Shown here: one piece after another, positions 1 to 9,068 of the stretch
Position numbering within the stretch: the first letter of the stretch is position 1
How the letters are laid out: every line of letters begins with the position of its first letter
Source of the DNA: JAZKJD01 sp040384585
Lineage (GTDB): Bacteria > Pseudomonadota > Gammaproteobacteria > Diplorickettsiales > Diplorickettsiaceae
DNA length: 64,000 nt
Assembly: GCA_040384585.1 (NCBI GenBank)
Contig: JAZKJD010000016.1
Coordinates: 1-64,000 of the forward strand
Reading direction: 5' to 3'
The notes under the pieces: generated by a model
Database searches by the model: none
Seen by the model: only the letters and a program-made list of their open reading frames with translations
Told to the model about the DNA's origin: nothing
Made by a program: the position numbers and the translations under genes

Positions 1-155
1 GACGGTTTTATCAACGTCTCGCTTCTTAGTGTCTAAAAAACGGTTGCAAGATCAGTTACACTATTTTTTGAGAATATGCGTATGTACGTGAAGTTGCGAA
101 CCCCACCAACAACTTTTTTGCCTCCCCTACAGAAGCTTATCTATAGTTTTCTACT

Positions 156-830
156 ATGAATAATTATAAATTAATTATACTTGATTTCGATGGTACGCTT
201 TGTTCGACCCATGAAGCCATTCTTTTTTGCATTAAAAGAGCCTATGAAACACTTGGCAAACCCGTTCCTAAACATAATTTTTCCGATGAAACCATTCGAG
301 CAGGACTTGGAATGGAAAGTACCTTAAAGACGCTAAGTCCTGAACTATCCGATGCTGAAATTCAAAGCCTACTTGATACTTATGAAAGCATTTATTTGCA
401 AGAAGGTGAACAAAAAAGTACTGCTTTCGAAAAAGCAGGTAAAGTATTATCTAAACTTGATTCTGCAGGCTTTATACTCACAGTCGTTAGCAATAAAGCC
501 TTCGCTGCAGTTAATATCGCCTTAGAACGTTTTGATCTTAAGAAATATATTGAAATGGTAGTAGGTGACACTAAAACACTTCGAAAAAAACCAGACCCTA
601 TGGCCTATACTGATTTTATCAAACCAAAATTTAACACTATATCTCCTAATGAAATTTTAATGGTAGGAGATACGCCTGCCGATCTCCTATTTGCGAAAAA
701 TATTGGCACTGACTCCTGTTGGGCAGAATATGGCTATGGGGATGCAAAAACTTGTCGTGCACTGAAACCAACCTATAGCATTAGACGTTTAATAGATCTT
801 TTACATATTTTAGGATGTGTCGTCATTTGA
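156..830 (+). CDS. gph: HAD-family hydrolase, phosphoglycolate phosphatase-like
   Basis: Probable cytoplasmic phosphatase of the haloacid dehalogenase superfamily, in the phosphoglycolate phosphatase group. All four HAD motifs are visible in the 224 residues: DFDGT at 10-14 (nucleophile Asp10, acid Asp12), Ser112 in VVSN, Lys145 in KKPDP, and GDTPAD at 171-176. A helical cap lies between motifs I and II (about 20-90), as in subclass IA. Length fits Gph. The ATG has no strong ribosome binding site. The gene stands alone and converges on ribE across a palindrome. The exact substrate (2-phosphoglycolate, a pyrophosphate or a nucleotide) cannot be read from sequence, so the family call is firm and the gene name tentative. 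Confidence 0.8.
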   Translation: MNNYKLIILDFDGTLCSTHEAILFCIKRAYETLGKPVPKHNFSDETIRAGLGMESTLKTLSPELSDAEIQSLLDTYESIYLQEGEQKSTAFEKAGKVLSKLDSAGFILTVVSNKAFAAVNIALERFDLKKYIEMVVGDTKTLRKKPDPMAYTDFIKPKFNTISPNEILMVGDTPADLLFAKNIGTDSCWAEYGYGDAKTCRALKPTYSIRRLIDLLHILGCVVI

Positions 831-930
831 CACGATGATGGTCAGAAAGCGTGGTATTTTCTGCGTTATGCTCCGTTACGATACTCGAAAAACCACGCTT
901 TCTGACTCATCCTCGCTAAATGACGACACA
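816..930. repeat. R5 long imperfect palindrome between gph and ribE
   Basis: The outer arms GTGTCGTCATTT and AAATGACGACAC pair. Inner arms read GTCAGAAAGCGTGGT and ACCACGCTTTCTGAC. The left arm overlaps the last codons of gph and the right arm ends just before the ribE stop, so the structure sits between convergent genes and could act as a bidirectional terminator. A fragment of the same sequence recurs at 13138-13176, so it is also a dispersed repeat. Confidence 0.7.
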
Positions 931-932
931 CC

Positions 933-1589
933 CTACTCTAAATTTTCTAATTGCTTTTCTATTTTTTCTAATCTAACTTGAATATCAGAAAAACTAGCTT
1001 GTACTGTTTCGACTAAGATCATGGTTTTTATATCTGGTTCAAGATTCACGTAACTAGCGACATCTTTATTTTCAAAATTTGTCACGCGTAAAGTTTCAGG
1101 AATTAAATAAACCTCGAAACTCCTTTGCGCTTTATTTAACGAATCCACAGTCAAACTTGAACCATCAAGAGCAACAAATCCTTTTGATTTAATAAAAACA
1201 AAGCAAGCATCTGAACATTGGATGGTGAGAGACAAATTATTAGCCCGCTCTTTTCTAGCAATTATTATGCCTTTCTCAAATATATGCCCACTGACTTCAT
1301 GCCCACCTATTTCCTCACCGAAACGTAAACTCCTCTCTACACTCACTTTTCTACCAATAAAAAGATCACTGATCGTTGTTTTATCTAGGGTTTCTGACAT
1401 TGCCTCAAAAGTAACTACAGATCCGTTAATAGTGACAACGGTTTGACAAACGCCATCGATAGCTACACTCGCACCTATTTTTAAATCCTTTATTAAGGTT
1501 TCGTTTAAAACGACCGTATACTGCAACAGCCCTTCATCTTTAAGCAACGAGTTGACGGGAAACAAACCTTGCGTAATACCAGTAAACAT
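933..1589 (-). CDS. ribE: Riboflavin synthase, alpha chain
   Basis: Converts two molecules of 6,7-dimethyl-8-ribityllumazine into riboflavin and an amino-pyrimidinedione, the last step of riboflavin synthesis, in the cytoplasm. The 218 residues open with the family signature MFTGI and hold two lumazine-binding repeats, each about 90 residues. The first contains GVCQTV and the second contains GSSLTVDS, with VSGH between them. A charged C-terminal helix follows the second repeat, as in homotrimeric riboflavin synthases. No other rib gene is adjacent. A truncated R2 repeat lies directly upstream (1609-1650). The functional call is secure. Confidence 0.93.
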   Translation of the reverse strand: MFTGITQGLFPVNSLLKDEGLLQYTVVLNETLIKDLKIGASVAIDGVCQTVVTINGSVVTFEAMSETLDKTTISDLFIGRKVSVERSLRFGEEIGGHEVSGHIFEKGIIIARKERANNLSLTIQCSDACFVFIKSKGFVALDGSSLTVDSLNKAQRSFEVYLIPETLRVTNFENKDVASYVNLEPDIKTMILVETVQASFSDIQVRLEKIEKQLENLE

Positions 1590-1608
1590 AATTTTCTCTA
1601 ATTTGAAC

Positions 1609-1650
1609 TTAGGTTCTGTCCCTAACGTGTAAACTCCGTTTTTTTCGCTA
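1609..1650. repeat. R2 partial copy
   Basis: A left end reading TTAGGTTCTGTC is followed by GTGTAAACTCCGTTTTTTTCGCT, which is an internal segment of the R2 element (full copy at 42999-43145). The middle is deleted, leaving a degraded relic between ribE and waaA. Confidence 0.6.
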
Positions 1651-1673
1651 TCTTTTTCTCCTATAAGAGCACC

Positions 1674-2942
1674 CTAACTTATATTCATAATCCCTTCAAT
1701 CAATTCCAGATGCTTTATCACTGCGCCTTTATTTTCTTCTACAAATTTCTTAGCCTCATGTCCTATTTCTTGTTTTTTTTCTGGATTCGATAATAACGCA
1801 ATGACTTGTTCTGCCAATTCCTGTGCGTTATTGATCTGAATTTCTACACCTCGCTGTTTTAACTGTTCCGTAATAAGTGCAAAGTTGAAGGTATGAGGCC
1901 CTGTTAAGATGGGTAATCCTACTGCTGCTGGCTCGAGTGGATTTTGACCACCTCTTTCTACCAGGCTCCCGCCGACAAAAGTAAGGTCAGCGGCCGCATA
2001 AAATAAAAGCAGCTCCCCCATCGTATCCAGAATAAAGATATCAGTAGCGCGACTACAAATCTTATTTTCACTACGCTTAATCACCTGATAACCGTGACGT
2101 TGATAAAGATGTTGTAAACGAAAAGCCCTATCCACATGTCGGGGTGCAGACACTAACAAAACATTGGGAAAATACTTTCGTACTTGGGTAAATGCTTCTA
2201 GTATCTGTTCTTCTTCTCCTTCGTGGGTACTAGCAGCTATCCAAATAAGTCTATCTTTTCCCCATATTTCACGCACTTGTTTAGCATGTTCAGTCAATTG
2301 AGCAGGAAGCTCTAAATCAAATTTAATACTACCGGTGACACAAACACGATCTCGCGATAAACCCAAAGCAATAAAACGCTCAGCATCTGCTTGCGTCTGA
2401 GCCACTACAAGCGTAATACGCTTTAACATTTCTTGCGTTACCAATAAAATACGTTGATATCCTTGTGCTGACCGATCGGATAAACGCGCATTAGCAACAA
2501 TGACTGGCACCTCGTTTGTTTGACACTCAGCCAAGAGATTAGGCCATAGCTCTGTTTCCATCAAAATGAGTAAACGTGGTTTAAGCATTTTAAGAAACTT
2601 TCTCAAAACCAAAGGAAGATCATAAGGAGAATAAAGCTGTGTCACACTGCTTCCTACACCGGCGCGAATACGTTCTGCCCCGCCAACAGTCTCTCCTGTC
2701 ACAATCACTGGAATGTTTGGATAGCGCTGTTGCAGGGCTTTAATAAGCGGAATCGCTGCACTAGACTCTCCCACAGATACGGCATGTAACCAAATACCTC
2801 CTTCTGAAACAGGACGCAAGCCTATTCCTAAACGTTCATACCAAAATTTAAGCGCTGCTGGTTTTTTACGGTTTTTTACCCACAAACGCAATAAAATAAA
2901 AGGGAGTAATAAATAGAAAATTATTGTATATAAGTATCGCAT
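1674..2942 (-). CDS. waaA: 3-deoxy-D-manno-octulosonic acid (Kdo) transferase
   Basis: Transfers Kdo from CMP-Kdo to lipid IVA at the inner membrane during lipopolysaccharide inner-core synthesis. The 422-residue protein opens with a hydrophobic membrane anchor (about 1-20), typical of WaaA. The N-terminal Rossmann-like domain carries HAVSVGES with the expected catalytic Glu59. The C-terminal half has the GT-B nucleotide-sugar region, including GSLVERGGQNPLEPAA. Length matches the family. It is transcribed divergently from djlA. Whether it adds one or two Kdo residues cannot be told. Together with lptD nearby it shows that this organism makes lipopolysaccharide. Confidence 0.93.
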   Translation of the reverse strand: MRYLYTIIFYLLLPFILLRLWVKNRKKPAALKFWYERLGIGLRPVSEGGIWLHAVSVGESSAAIPLIKALQQRYPNIPVIVTGETVGGAERIRAGVGSSVTQLYSPYDLPLVLRKFLKMLKPRLLILMETELWPNLLAECQTNEVPVIVANARLSDRSAQGYQRILLVTQEMLKRITLVVAQTQADAERFIALGLSRDRVCVTGSIKFDLELPAQLTEHAKQVREIWGKDRLIWIAASTHEGEEEQILEAFTQVRKYFPNVLLVSAPRHVDRAFRLQHLYQRHGYQVIKRSENKICSRATDIFILDTMGELLLFYAAADLTFVGGSLVERGGQNPLEPAAVGLPILTGPHTFNFALITEQLKQRGVEIQINNAQELAEQVIALLSNPEKKQEIGHEAKKFVEENKGAVIKHLELIEGIMNIS

Positions 2943-3058
2943 GCTTAAAATAATTATACTTAGAATATGATGTCCGTTTAGTCTATCGCCTCTACAACTT
3001 TATGGCAACAGAATATCCTGTTAGTCTTAGTCAAAATTTTATAAATTAGGTTTTCAAC

Positions 3059-3883
3059 ATGAATATATGGGGCAAGCTTATTGGAGGCTTTTTTGGATTT
3101 CTGCTTGCCGGACCCTTTGGGCTTTTACTCGGTGTTTTTATCGGACATCTGTTTGATCGGGGTCTCTCTAGAAATCAGGGCTGGACTTTTTCTTCTGCCA
3201 ACCCCACGCTAACCCAACAAGTTTTTTTTGATAGCACATTTTTGGTCATGGGACATATTGCCAAGCTTGACGGGCGTGTGTCTGAAGCTGAAATCCAAGC
3301 GGCACGCGCCATCATGAATCGCTTAGGATTGACTGAAGCAATGCGGAGAAAAGCGGTTGCTTTATTTAATCAAGGAAAACTGCCTACTTTTGATCTAGAA
3401 AAAACCTTAAAGCATCTTGTACAAACCTGTCATCGCAATAAAGTGTTACTCAAACTCTTCGTCGAAATTCAAATGCAAACCGCATTAGCCGAGCATCACC
3501 TCAACGCCGACAAGCAAAAAGTATTACAAAAAATCTGTCAATATTTAGGCTTTGCGCCACTTAATTTCAGCTTTTTCGAGCACATCTTCAATTTTGAACA
3601 GGCATTTCGACAGCAATCTAGCCAGCAGCAACAGCAAGGACACTATCAACCCCCTCATTCACGACATCAGCTGAATCTACAAGATGCCTATGCTATCTTA
3701 GGTGTTTCTGAGAATGCGACACCTGCCGAAATTAAAAAAGCCTATCGTAAACAAATGAGCCAGCATCATCCAGATAAGCTATTAGCAAAAGGTCTACCTG
3801 AAGAAATGATAAAAATTGCGACTGAAAAAACCCAAAATATTAAGGCTGCATACGACCGTATTTGTATGGCTAAGGGAATATAG
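3059..3883 (+). CDS. djlA: DnaJ-like co-chaperone, membrane anchored
   Basis: Inner-membrane J-domain protein that stimulates the ATPase of DnaK. The 274 residues show the DjlA order: a glycine-rich N-terminal transmembrane segment (about 7-32), a TerB-like helical domain (about 55-180) that starts with DGRVSEAEI, a Gln-rich linker (186-193) and a C-terminal J domain (about 207-272) with the essential HPD at 237-239. It precedes lptD, as in other gammaproteobacteria where djlA and lptD are neighbours, with rpe and a small lipoprotein in between. The following rpe gene starts 7 bases downstream, so they are probably co-transcribed. Confidence 0.93.
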   Translation: MNIWGKLIGGFFGFLLAGPFGLLLGVFIGHLFDRGLSRNQGWTFSSANPTLTQQVFFDSTFLVMGHIAKLDGRVSEAEIQAARAIMNRLGLTEAMRRKAVALFNQGKLPTFDLEKTLKHLVQTCHRNKVLLKLFVEIQMQTALAEHHLNADKQKVLQKICQYLGFAPLNFSFFEHIFNFEQAFRQQSSQQQQQGHYQPPHSRHQLNLQDAYAILGVSENATPAEIKKAYRKQMSQHHPDKLLAKGLPEEMIKIATEKTQNIKAAYDRICMAKGI

Positions 3884-3890
3884 GAATATA

Positions 3891-4565
3891 ATGCATAGCA
3901 ATGTGATTTCCGCTTCTATTTTATCCGCAGATATGGGTTGTTTAGTTAAAGAAGCTAATGCTGTGTTAAACGCAGGCGCAGATTGCTTACATATCGATGT
4001 CATGGATAACCATTATGTACCTAATCTCACCTTTGGACCTTTGGTTTGTCAAGCCTTACGCAAACATCTTGTCAATGCATTCTTAGATGTACATCTTATG
4101 GTAAAACCCGTTGGTGCATTGATTGATGCCTTTGCTAAGGCAGGCGCCAATCAAATTAGTTTTCATCCGGAAGCGAGTGATGATGTTAAGCAAAATCTGC
4201 AACAAATTCGTGAACTCGGATGCAAAGCGGGTCTAGCTATCAACCCAGAAACGTCATTAGAATGCTTAAGTCAAGCTTGGGATCGCTTAGATTTTTTATT
4301 AATGATGTCGGTAACCCCTGGATTTGCTGCTCAAACCTTTATGCCCGAAATTTTAGATAAAATCTCTATAGCCAAACAGCTCATCCAACAACACAATCCA
4401 GATATACGCTTAGGTGTCGATGGCGGAATAAAACAAAATAATATTGTAGCGGCTGCAAATTCAGGCGCTAACACGTTTATCATTGGCTCGGACATTTTCA
4501 AATCGACTAACTATTCTGAGACATTAACCAAACTCCGATCTGCTTTACACAGCAAAGGAAAATAA
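3891..4565 (+). CDS. rpe: Ribulose-phosphate 3-epimerase
   Basis: Interconverts D-ribulose 5-phosphate and D-xylulose 5-phosphate in the non-oxidative pentose phosphate pathway. The reading frame is open upstream into djlA, but the ATG at 3891 gives 224 residues and the conserved opening VISASILSADMG, so I chose it. Metal and catalytic motifs of the TIM barrel are present: HIDVMDNHYVPNLTFG, DVHLMV, an MSVTPGFAAQ segment and the closing VDGGI. Length is normal. It follows djlA by 7 bases and a lipoprotein gene follows after 1 base, indicating an operon. Confidence 0.93.
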   Translation: MHSNVISASILSADMGCLVKEANAVLNAGADCLHIDVMDNHYVPNLTFGPLVCQALRKHLVNAFLDVHLMVKPVGALIDAFAKAGANQISFHPEASDDVKQNLQQIRELGCKAGLAINPETSLECLSQAWDRLDFLLMMSVTPGFAAQTFMPEILDKISIAKQLIQQHNPDIRLGVDGGIKQNNIVAAANSGANTFIIGSDIFKSTNYSETLTKLRSALHSKGK

Positions 4566-4566
4566 C

Positions 4567-4959
4567 ATGCGCTTTTCTTTATTTATTTCACTCGTACTCT
4601 GTTTTTTATTAAGTGCTTGCGCTAGCACAGTGGCTTATCAGCAACAACTCAATCAATGGAAAGGAAAGAATATTCAGGTATTAAAGAATAGATGGGGACA
4701 ACCGGATGCGGCCATCCAACTGGCCAATGGCCATACCCTTTATCAGTATACGCGAAAGACCTTTTATACCATTCCGGATGCAAAACGCCGTTCTATGCAA
4801 ATTAATAACACGGTCTTTGCAAGTTATGATGAACCTTGGCGCAGCAATCAAACACTAGTACGTTACTGTCGTACCCATTTTGAAACCAACCTCCATGGCG
4901 ATATTATCCATATAGATTTTAAAGGCAATAATTGTCTTGCCTACCGCTTTATTCGATAA
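4567..4959 (+). CDS. Small predicted lipoprotein, function unknown
   Basis: A 130-residue protein that I do not recognise. It begins with a lipoprotein signal peptide ending in LLSAC, with Cys18 as the predicted acylated residue, so it is probably anchored in a membrane facing the periplasm. The mature part begins with a Gln-rich stretch and contains WGQPDAAIQLANG, which resembles the start of small envelope lipoproteins of the SmpA/BamE-like fold. That likeness is weak and only suggestive. The gene starts 1 base after rpe and ends 9 bases before lptD, so it is co-transcribed with an outer-membrane biogenesis gene. Confidence 0.7.
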   Translation: MRFSLFISLVLCFLLSACASTVAYQQQLNQWKGKNIQVLKNRWGQPDAAIQLANGHTLYQYTRKTFYTIPDAKRRSMQINNTVFASYDEPWRSNQTLVRYCRTHFETNLHGDIIHIDFKGNNCLAYRFIR

Positions 4960-4968
4960 TCTTTCATA

Positions 4969-7533
4969 ATGAGCGCTAAAAAAAGCTTTTTGAAACCCTT
5001 GCAATGGATATTTTACCTATGTATTTGTTGTTATCTAAGTCAAATTAGTGCAGCAACCCCAAACAATGGATCTCCTTCCAACATTGCGCAGCAACTCAGT
5101 TGGGTACCTGACAATATAGGTATTTGTAAAGGTCATTATTTAGACCCCTTATCCGCTTATGCTAAAATACCTTTAGCTGATTTTAAGCAAACCTTTACAC
5201 ATATCGATGCAAAGCAATCCCACTTTTCATTTGAAGGAACTTCGACCTTAACGGGAAATGTTGTCATTACTCAGCCTGGAAGAATTCTGTATGCCGATCA
5301 AGTCTACTTTTATCGCGATGCTACAGGCAAAATTACTAATATGGATCTACAGGGTGAAATCAAGATCCTCGAACCCAATTTGTTAATAAAAGCTAAAAAA
5401 GCGCATTTAGATCTCAATACACAAGCCGGTTACTTAACCAATATCATTTATCGTATTTTATTACGTAATCAGACAATTTTATTTGGAACTAATCAGGGAA
5501 TGCCCATCAATGCATGGGGAACAGCAAGCAAGGCAGAACAAAATTATCCTGGTCTAATAACGCTATACGATACCCGTTATACAAGCTGCTCCCCGACCAA
5601 TCCCGTTTGGCAGCTTTTCGCTAAAAAAATAGTGTTAAATCGTGATACGGGACGAGGAAAAGCCTATGGCACTTGGCTAGATTATAAAGGAATACCTATT
5701 TTATATAGTCCTTATATTGGGTTTCCTATCGATGACCGTCGTCAATCAGGTTTCTTATTTCCTAGTCTTAACTCCACAACACAATCTGGAATTGGAATCG
5801 GATTTCCCTATTATTGGAATATAGCAACTAACTATGATTTCTTATTGACGCCTACACTCTTAAGTAAACGAGGACTGCAATTCACTGGGCAGTTGCGCTA
5901 TCTTAGCCATAACAGCCAAGGGAAAATGATTGCGAATTATCTTCCCTATGATCGAAGTGCTGCAGAATTTGCTAATCAAATCCCTTTTCTTTATCCAAAT
6001 ACGAATCCACTGATTTTCCCCCGTAGTGATAGAAAATCATTCTCTTGGCAAGAACAGCGACAATGGTCATCCAGATGGTCAAGCCTGATTGACTTCAACT
6101 GGGTAGGTGATGATTACTATTTAGAAGATTTTAATACGCCACCCAGCGTTGCTATCAACCAACTATCTCAGCATGCAGAAATTAATTACACAGGTGATAT
6201 CTGGAACTTTACGACACGTTTAATGCGTTATCAAACGCTACATCCATTGAACCAATCTCCTGTAAACAATCCTTACAATAGCCTACCCGAGATCGACTTA
6301 AATAGTACAACCCAATCTTTTCATGGATTTAATTATCAATTGAGTAACCAACTTAATTATTTTCAACGTTTAAATAATCCCGATGAATTGATTACACCAC
6401 CACAAGCATTACGCCTAAATATTCAACCTTCTATCAGCTATCCGATAATAAAAAAGGGGGCCTATTTAATACCTCGCGCACAACTGAGTCTAACGCATTA
6501 CAACATTACAAACCAAGTACCCGGATATCAAAGTGATATTCAAAGAACCACACCCCTATTTAGCATTGATAGTGGTTTGCATTTCGATCGTCCCTTTGAC
6601 TGGGGGCATCATCCTTACCAACAGACCTTAGAACCACGCCTCTTCTATCTTTATGTCCCTTACCGTGATCAAAATAATATTCCTATTTTTGATAGCGCCC
6701 TCATTCCATTTAGCTATGATAGCCTTTTTATGACGAATCGATTTAGTGGCTATGACCGAATTGGCGATGCTAACCAAATTAGCTTTGCCGTAACGACACG
6801 TCTACTTGATCAAACCACAGGAGCAGAAAAACTAAGAGCGAGTCTTGGCGAAATTTACTATTTCGAAGATCGGCGCGTACATTTGTGTAGTCCACTGGAA
6901 AAACAACTCAGCACTACAGGAACATTGTGTTCTGACCCCTTCGCTGTGGTAGGCGCCACCTCACCAACCGAAAAATTCTCACCCATTGCCGGTCAACTGA
7001 ATTACAATGTCAATTCAAAGTGGAGTACCACAGCAGATATTGCTTGGGATCCTTCAAGCCACGATATTATTAATGCAGCGGCAAATGTGCAATATCAGCC
7101 ACGTCCAAATCAGCTTTTTAATATTAACTATGGCCATATTCGTTTTGGTGATATTTTAGTAACGAACCCTCCTACAGCACCCAACAACCATCAAAATGAT
7201 TTCAATCGGCTTGGCTTTTCCTTCGCTACGCCGCTCAAGAATCAATGGAGTAGCGTCGGTGGATGGAACTATAATTTCAGCCATAATTATTCACAAAGCT
7301 TCTTTTATGGCTTGCAATATGATAGTTGTTGTTGGGCATTTCGCGTAGTCGCAGGACGTACTTTTTATGCCTTAGATCAAAATAGCAGTCCACTCTTTAA
7401 CAATGTGATCTACTTTCAATGGCAGTTCAAAGGCTTGAGTACAGTGGGTATCAGTGATATAACCAGCTTTTTAACAAGCAATATCCCAGGTTATACTGAT
7501 AATTTTCAGTATGGTGCTAACCTTTTAAAGTAG
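4969..7533 (+). CDS. lptD: LPS-assembly outer-membrane protein LptD
   Basis: Beta-barrel protein that inserts lipopolysaccharide into the outer leaflet of the outer membrane together with LptE. The 854 residues comprise a signal peptide (about 1-29), an LptA-like jellyroll (about 60-180) and a C-terminal barrel rich in aromatic strands. Cysteines match the family disulfide pattern: one near the mature N-terminus (GICKGHY), one after the jellyroll (TSCSPTNP) and the adjacent pair in YDSCCWAF near the C-terminus. Length is close to enterobacterial LptD (784) with extra loops. surA follows after 5 bases, the usual arrangement. Confidence 0.93.
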   Translation: MSAKKSFLKPLQWIFYLCICCYLSQISAATPNNGSPSNIAQQLSWVPDNIGICKGHYLDPLSAYAKIPLADFKQTFTHIDAKQSHFSFEGTSTLTGNVVITQPGRILYADQVYFYRDATGKITNMDLQGEIKILEPNLLIKAKKAHLDLNTQAGYLTNIIYRILLRNQTILFGTNQGMPINAWGTASKAEQNYPGLITLYDTRYTSCSPTNPVWQLFAKKIVLNRDTGRGKAYGTWLDYKGIPILYSPYIGFPIDDRRQSGFLFPSLNSTTQSGIGIGFPYYWNIATNYDFLLTPTLLSKRGLQFTGQLRYLSHNSQGKMIANYLPYDRSAAEFANQIPFLYPNTNPLIFPRSDRKSFSWQEQRQWSSRWSSLIDFNWVGDDYYLEDFNTPPSVAINQLSQHAEINYTGDIWNFTTRLMRYQTLHPLNQSPVNNPYNSLPEIDLNSTTQSFHGFNYQLSNQLNYFQRLNNPDELITPPQALRLNIQPSISYPIIKKGAYLIPRAQLSLTHYNITNQVPGYQSDIQRTTPLFSIDSGLHFDRPFDWGHHPYQQTLEPRLFYLYVPYRDQNNIPIFDSALIPFSYDSLFMTNRFSGYDRIGDANQISFAVTTRLLDQTTGAEKLRASLGEIYYFEDRRVHLCSPLEKQLSTTGTLCSDPFAVVGATSPTEKFSPIAGQLNYNVNSKWSTTADIAWDPSSHDIINAAANVQYQPRPNQLFNINYGHIRFGDILVTNPPTAPNNHQNDFNRLGFSFATPLKNQWSSVGGWNYNFSHNYSQSFFYGLQYDSCCWAFRVVAGRTFYALDQNSSPLFNNVIYFQWQFKGLSTVGISDITSFLTSNIPGYTDNFQYGANLLK

Positions 7534-7538
7534 AAATT

Positions 7539-8840
7539 ATGAATCGCTTAAAAAAAGTTTTCCCACTCGTCATTTTGTTAAGCAGTTTATTGGTTTTCAT
7601 GGCTTCCCATGCGGCTGAAAACTTAGATCGTATCGTTGCAGTCGTTAATACCCATGTTATTACCCAACAGCAACTTGCTGAACAAATAGAATTAGCCCGT
7701 CAACAGTGGCACGCTGAAAATAAGCTTATTCCTTCAGCATCACTTTTTCGTAAACAAATACTTGATCACATGATTGACAATGAACTACAGCACCAACTTG
7801 CTGAAAGTTCAGGCTTGAAGTTTGACGAGGCAGTACTAGATAAAACCATTTCGGATATTGCTAAACGTAATGGCCTAACGGTAGCACAATTACGTAGTCG
7901 TTTAGAAAAAGAAAATATGCCTTATGCAAAATATCGTCAGAAAATCCGTGAACAACTTATCATCAGTCGTTTACAACAAGACGAAATTGGCCCAAAGATT
8001 ACTGTCAGCCCTCAAGAAATAACTGACATGCTAGCACGCATGCCAGAAAAATCTATTTCGAAAGATACTGCTTGTCATGTTGAGGATCTCTTAGTACCAC
8101 TACCCAATAATCCTTCGCCACAAACCCTGGCGACTGCAAAACAAACCGCACTGTCCCTGTTACAACAAGCAAAAAATGGTAGTTCTTTCCAACAATTGGT
8201 TAAGAACTCAAAAAATACAGCACTTCCTTTATCCGGCGGCGACCTGGGTTGGCGCCCACTCAATGAATTACCCGATATTTTTCAAGCGTCCATACAATCA
8301 TTAAAACAGGGAGAAATAGCAGGTCCTATTCAAGCAGAAAATGGTTTTCACCTAATTCGCTTAATAGAAGTACGTGGCGGTACAGCAATCACATCTCGCA
8401 CCGTAACCGCTACCCACACGCGGCATATTTTGATTAAAACTTCGCCGCTAGTTAATAATAGTCAAGCTGAACAACGACTCAAAGAGATTCGTGCCGAAAT
8501 TTTACGCGGCGGTAGCTTTGCTGATCTCGCCAAAAGATATTCGCAAGATCCTGGATCCGCATTCAAAGGTGGCGACTTAGGATGGACCTTACCTGGTGCA
8601 TTGGACCCCACTTTTGAAGCGCAAGAAAACAAGTTACGGATTAACCAGATGAGTTTACCCTTTCGTACGCAATTCGGTTGGCATATCGTACAAGTCTTAG
8701 GGCGAACAAAAAAACTTCAAACCACACAATCACTTTCACGTGAACAAGCTGCACAATTAGTTTATCAAAAGAAATTCCAACAAGCCTTACAAAATTGGTT
8801 GCGCCAGTTACGTCAGCAATCCTATGTAAAGATTATGTAA
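7539..8840 (+). CDS. surA: Periplasmic chaperone / peptidyl-prolyl isomerase SurA
   Basis: Folds and escorts outer-membrane proteins, LptD among them, through the periplasm to the Bam complex. The 433 residues show a signal peptide ending near SHAAE, an N-terminal chaperone domain (about 28-165), two parvulin (PpiC) domains (about 175-275 and 290-390) and a C-terminal helix. Both parvulin domains keep the GGDLGW motif. Length is the family norm (E. coli 428). In many relatives pdxA and rsmA follow. Here the gene ends 26 bases before an R1 repeat that marks a rearrangement breakpoint. Confidence 0.94.
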   Translation: MNRLKKVFPLVILLSSLLVFMASHAAENLDRIVAVVNTHVITQQQLAEQIELARQQWHAENKLIPSASLFRKQILDHMIDNELQHQLAESSGLKFDEAVLDKTISDIAKRNGLTVAQLRSRLEKENMPYAKYRQKIREQLIISRLQQDEIGPKITVSPQEITDMLARMPEKSISKDTACHVEDLLVPLPNNPSPQTLATAKQTALSLLQQAKNGSSFQQLVKNSKNTALPLSGGDLGWRPLNELPDIFQASIQSLKQGEIAGPIQAENGFHLIRLIEVRGGTAITSRTVTATHTRHILIKTSPLVNNSQAEQRLKEIRAEILRGGSFADLAKRYSQDPGSAFKGGDLGWTLPGALDPTFEAQENKLRINQMSLPFRTQFGWHIVQVLGRTKKLQTTQSLSREQAAQLVYQKKFQQALQNWLRQLRQQSYVKIM

Positions 8841-8866
8841 AATAATAGACTCTGCTTCTTTCTCAG

Positions 8867-9067
8867 GCAGTATAGACCCATTGCACTTGAAAATGCGAGA
8901 TCGCATTTTCAAGTGCTTTCCTTGCGCGATGGGGATTTTCAAGGGGAGAATCGCGATTTCTCCCCTTGAATAACGGGGCGGAAGCTTGGCTTTCCCCCGT
9001 TAAGTAATCGGTTATACTGCTCGCTGTGAATTCAAAAAGTTCGCATCTTCAAGTACGAGCAGTATAT
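8867..9067 (+). repeat. R1 full copy, left inversion breakpoint
   Basis: About 200 bp of nested palindromes. A perfect hairpin CACTTGAAAATGCGAGATCGCATTTTCAAGTG starts near 8882, followed by a GGGGAGAAATCGCGATTTCTCCCC-like stem, an AACGGGG/CCCCGTT stem and terminal TATACTGC/GCAGTATA arms. An inverted near-identical copy lies at 25722-25921. The hemD start codon abuts the right end. Confidence 0.9.
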
Positions 9068-9068
9068 C

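Noticed and set aside
8867..9067. CRISPR array or phage attachment site at the repeat clusters
   Set aside because: R1-R6 are dispersed palindromes without regular spacers, cas genes, integrase genes or duplicated att cores.
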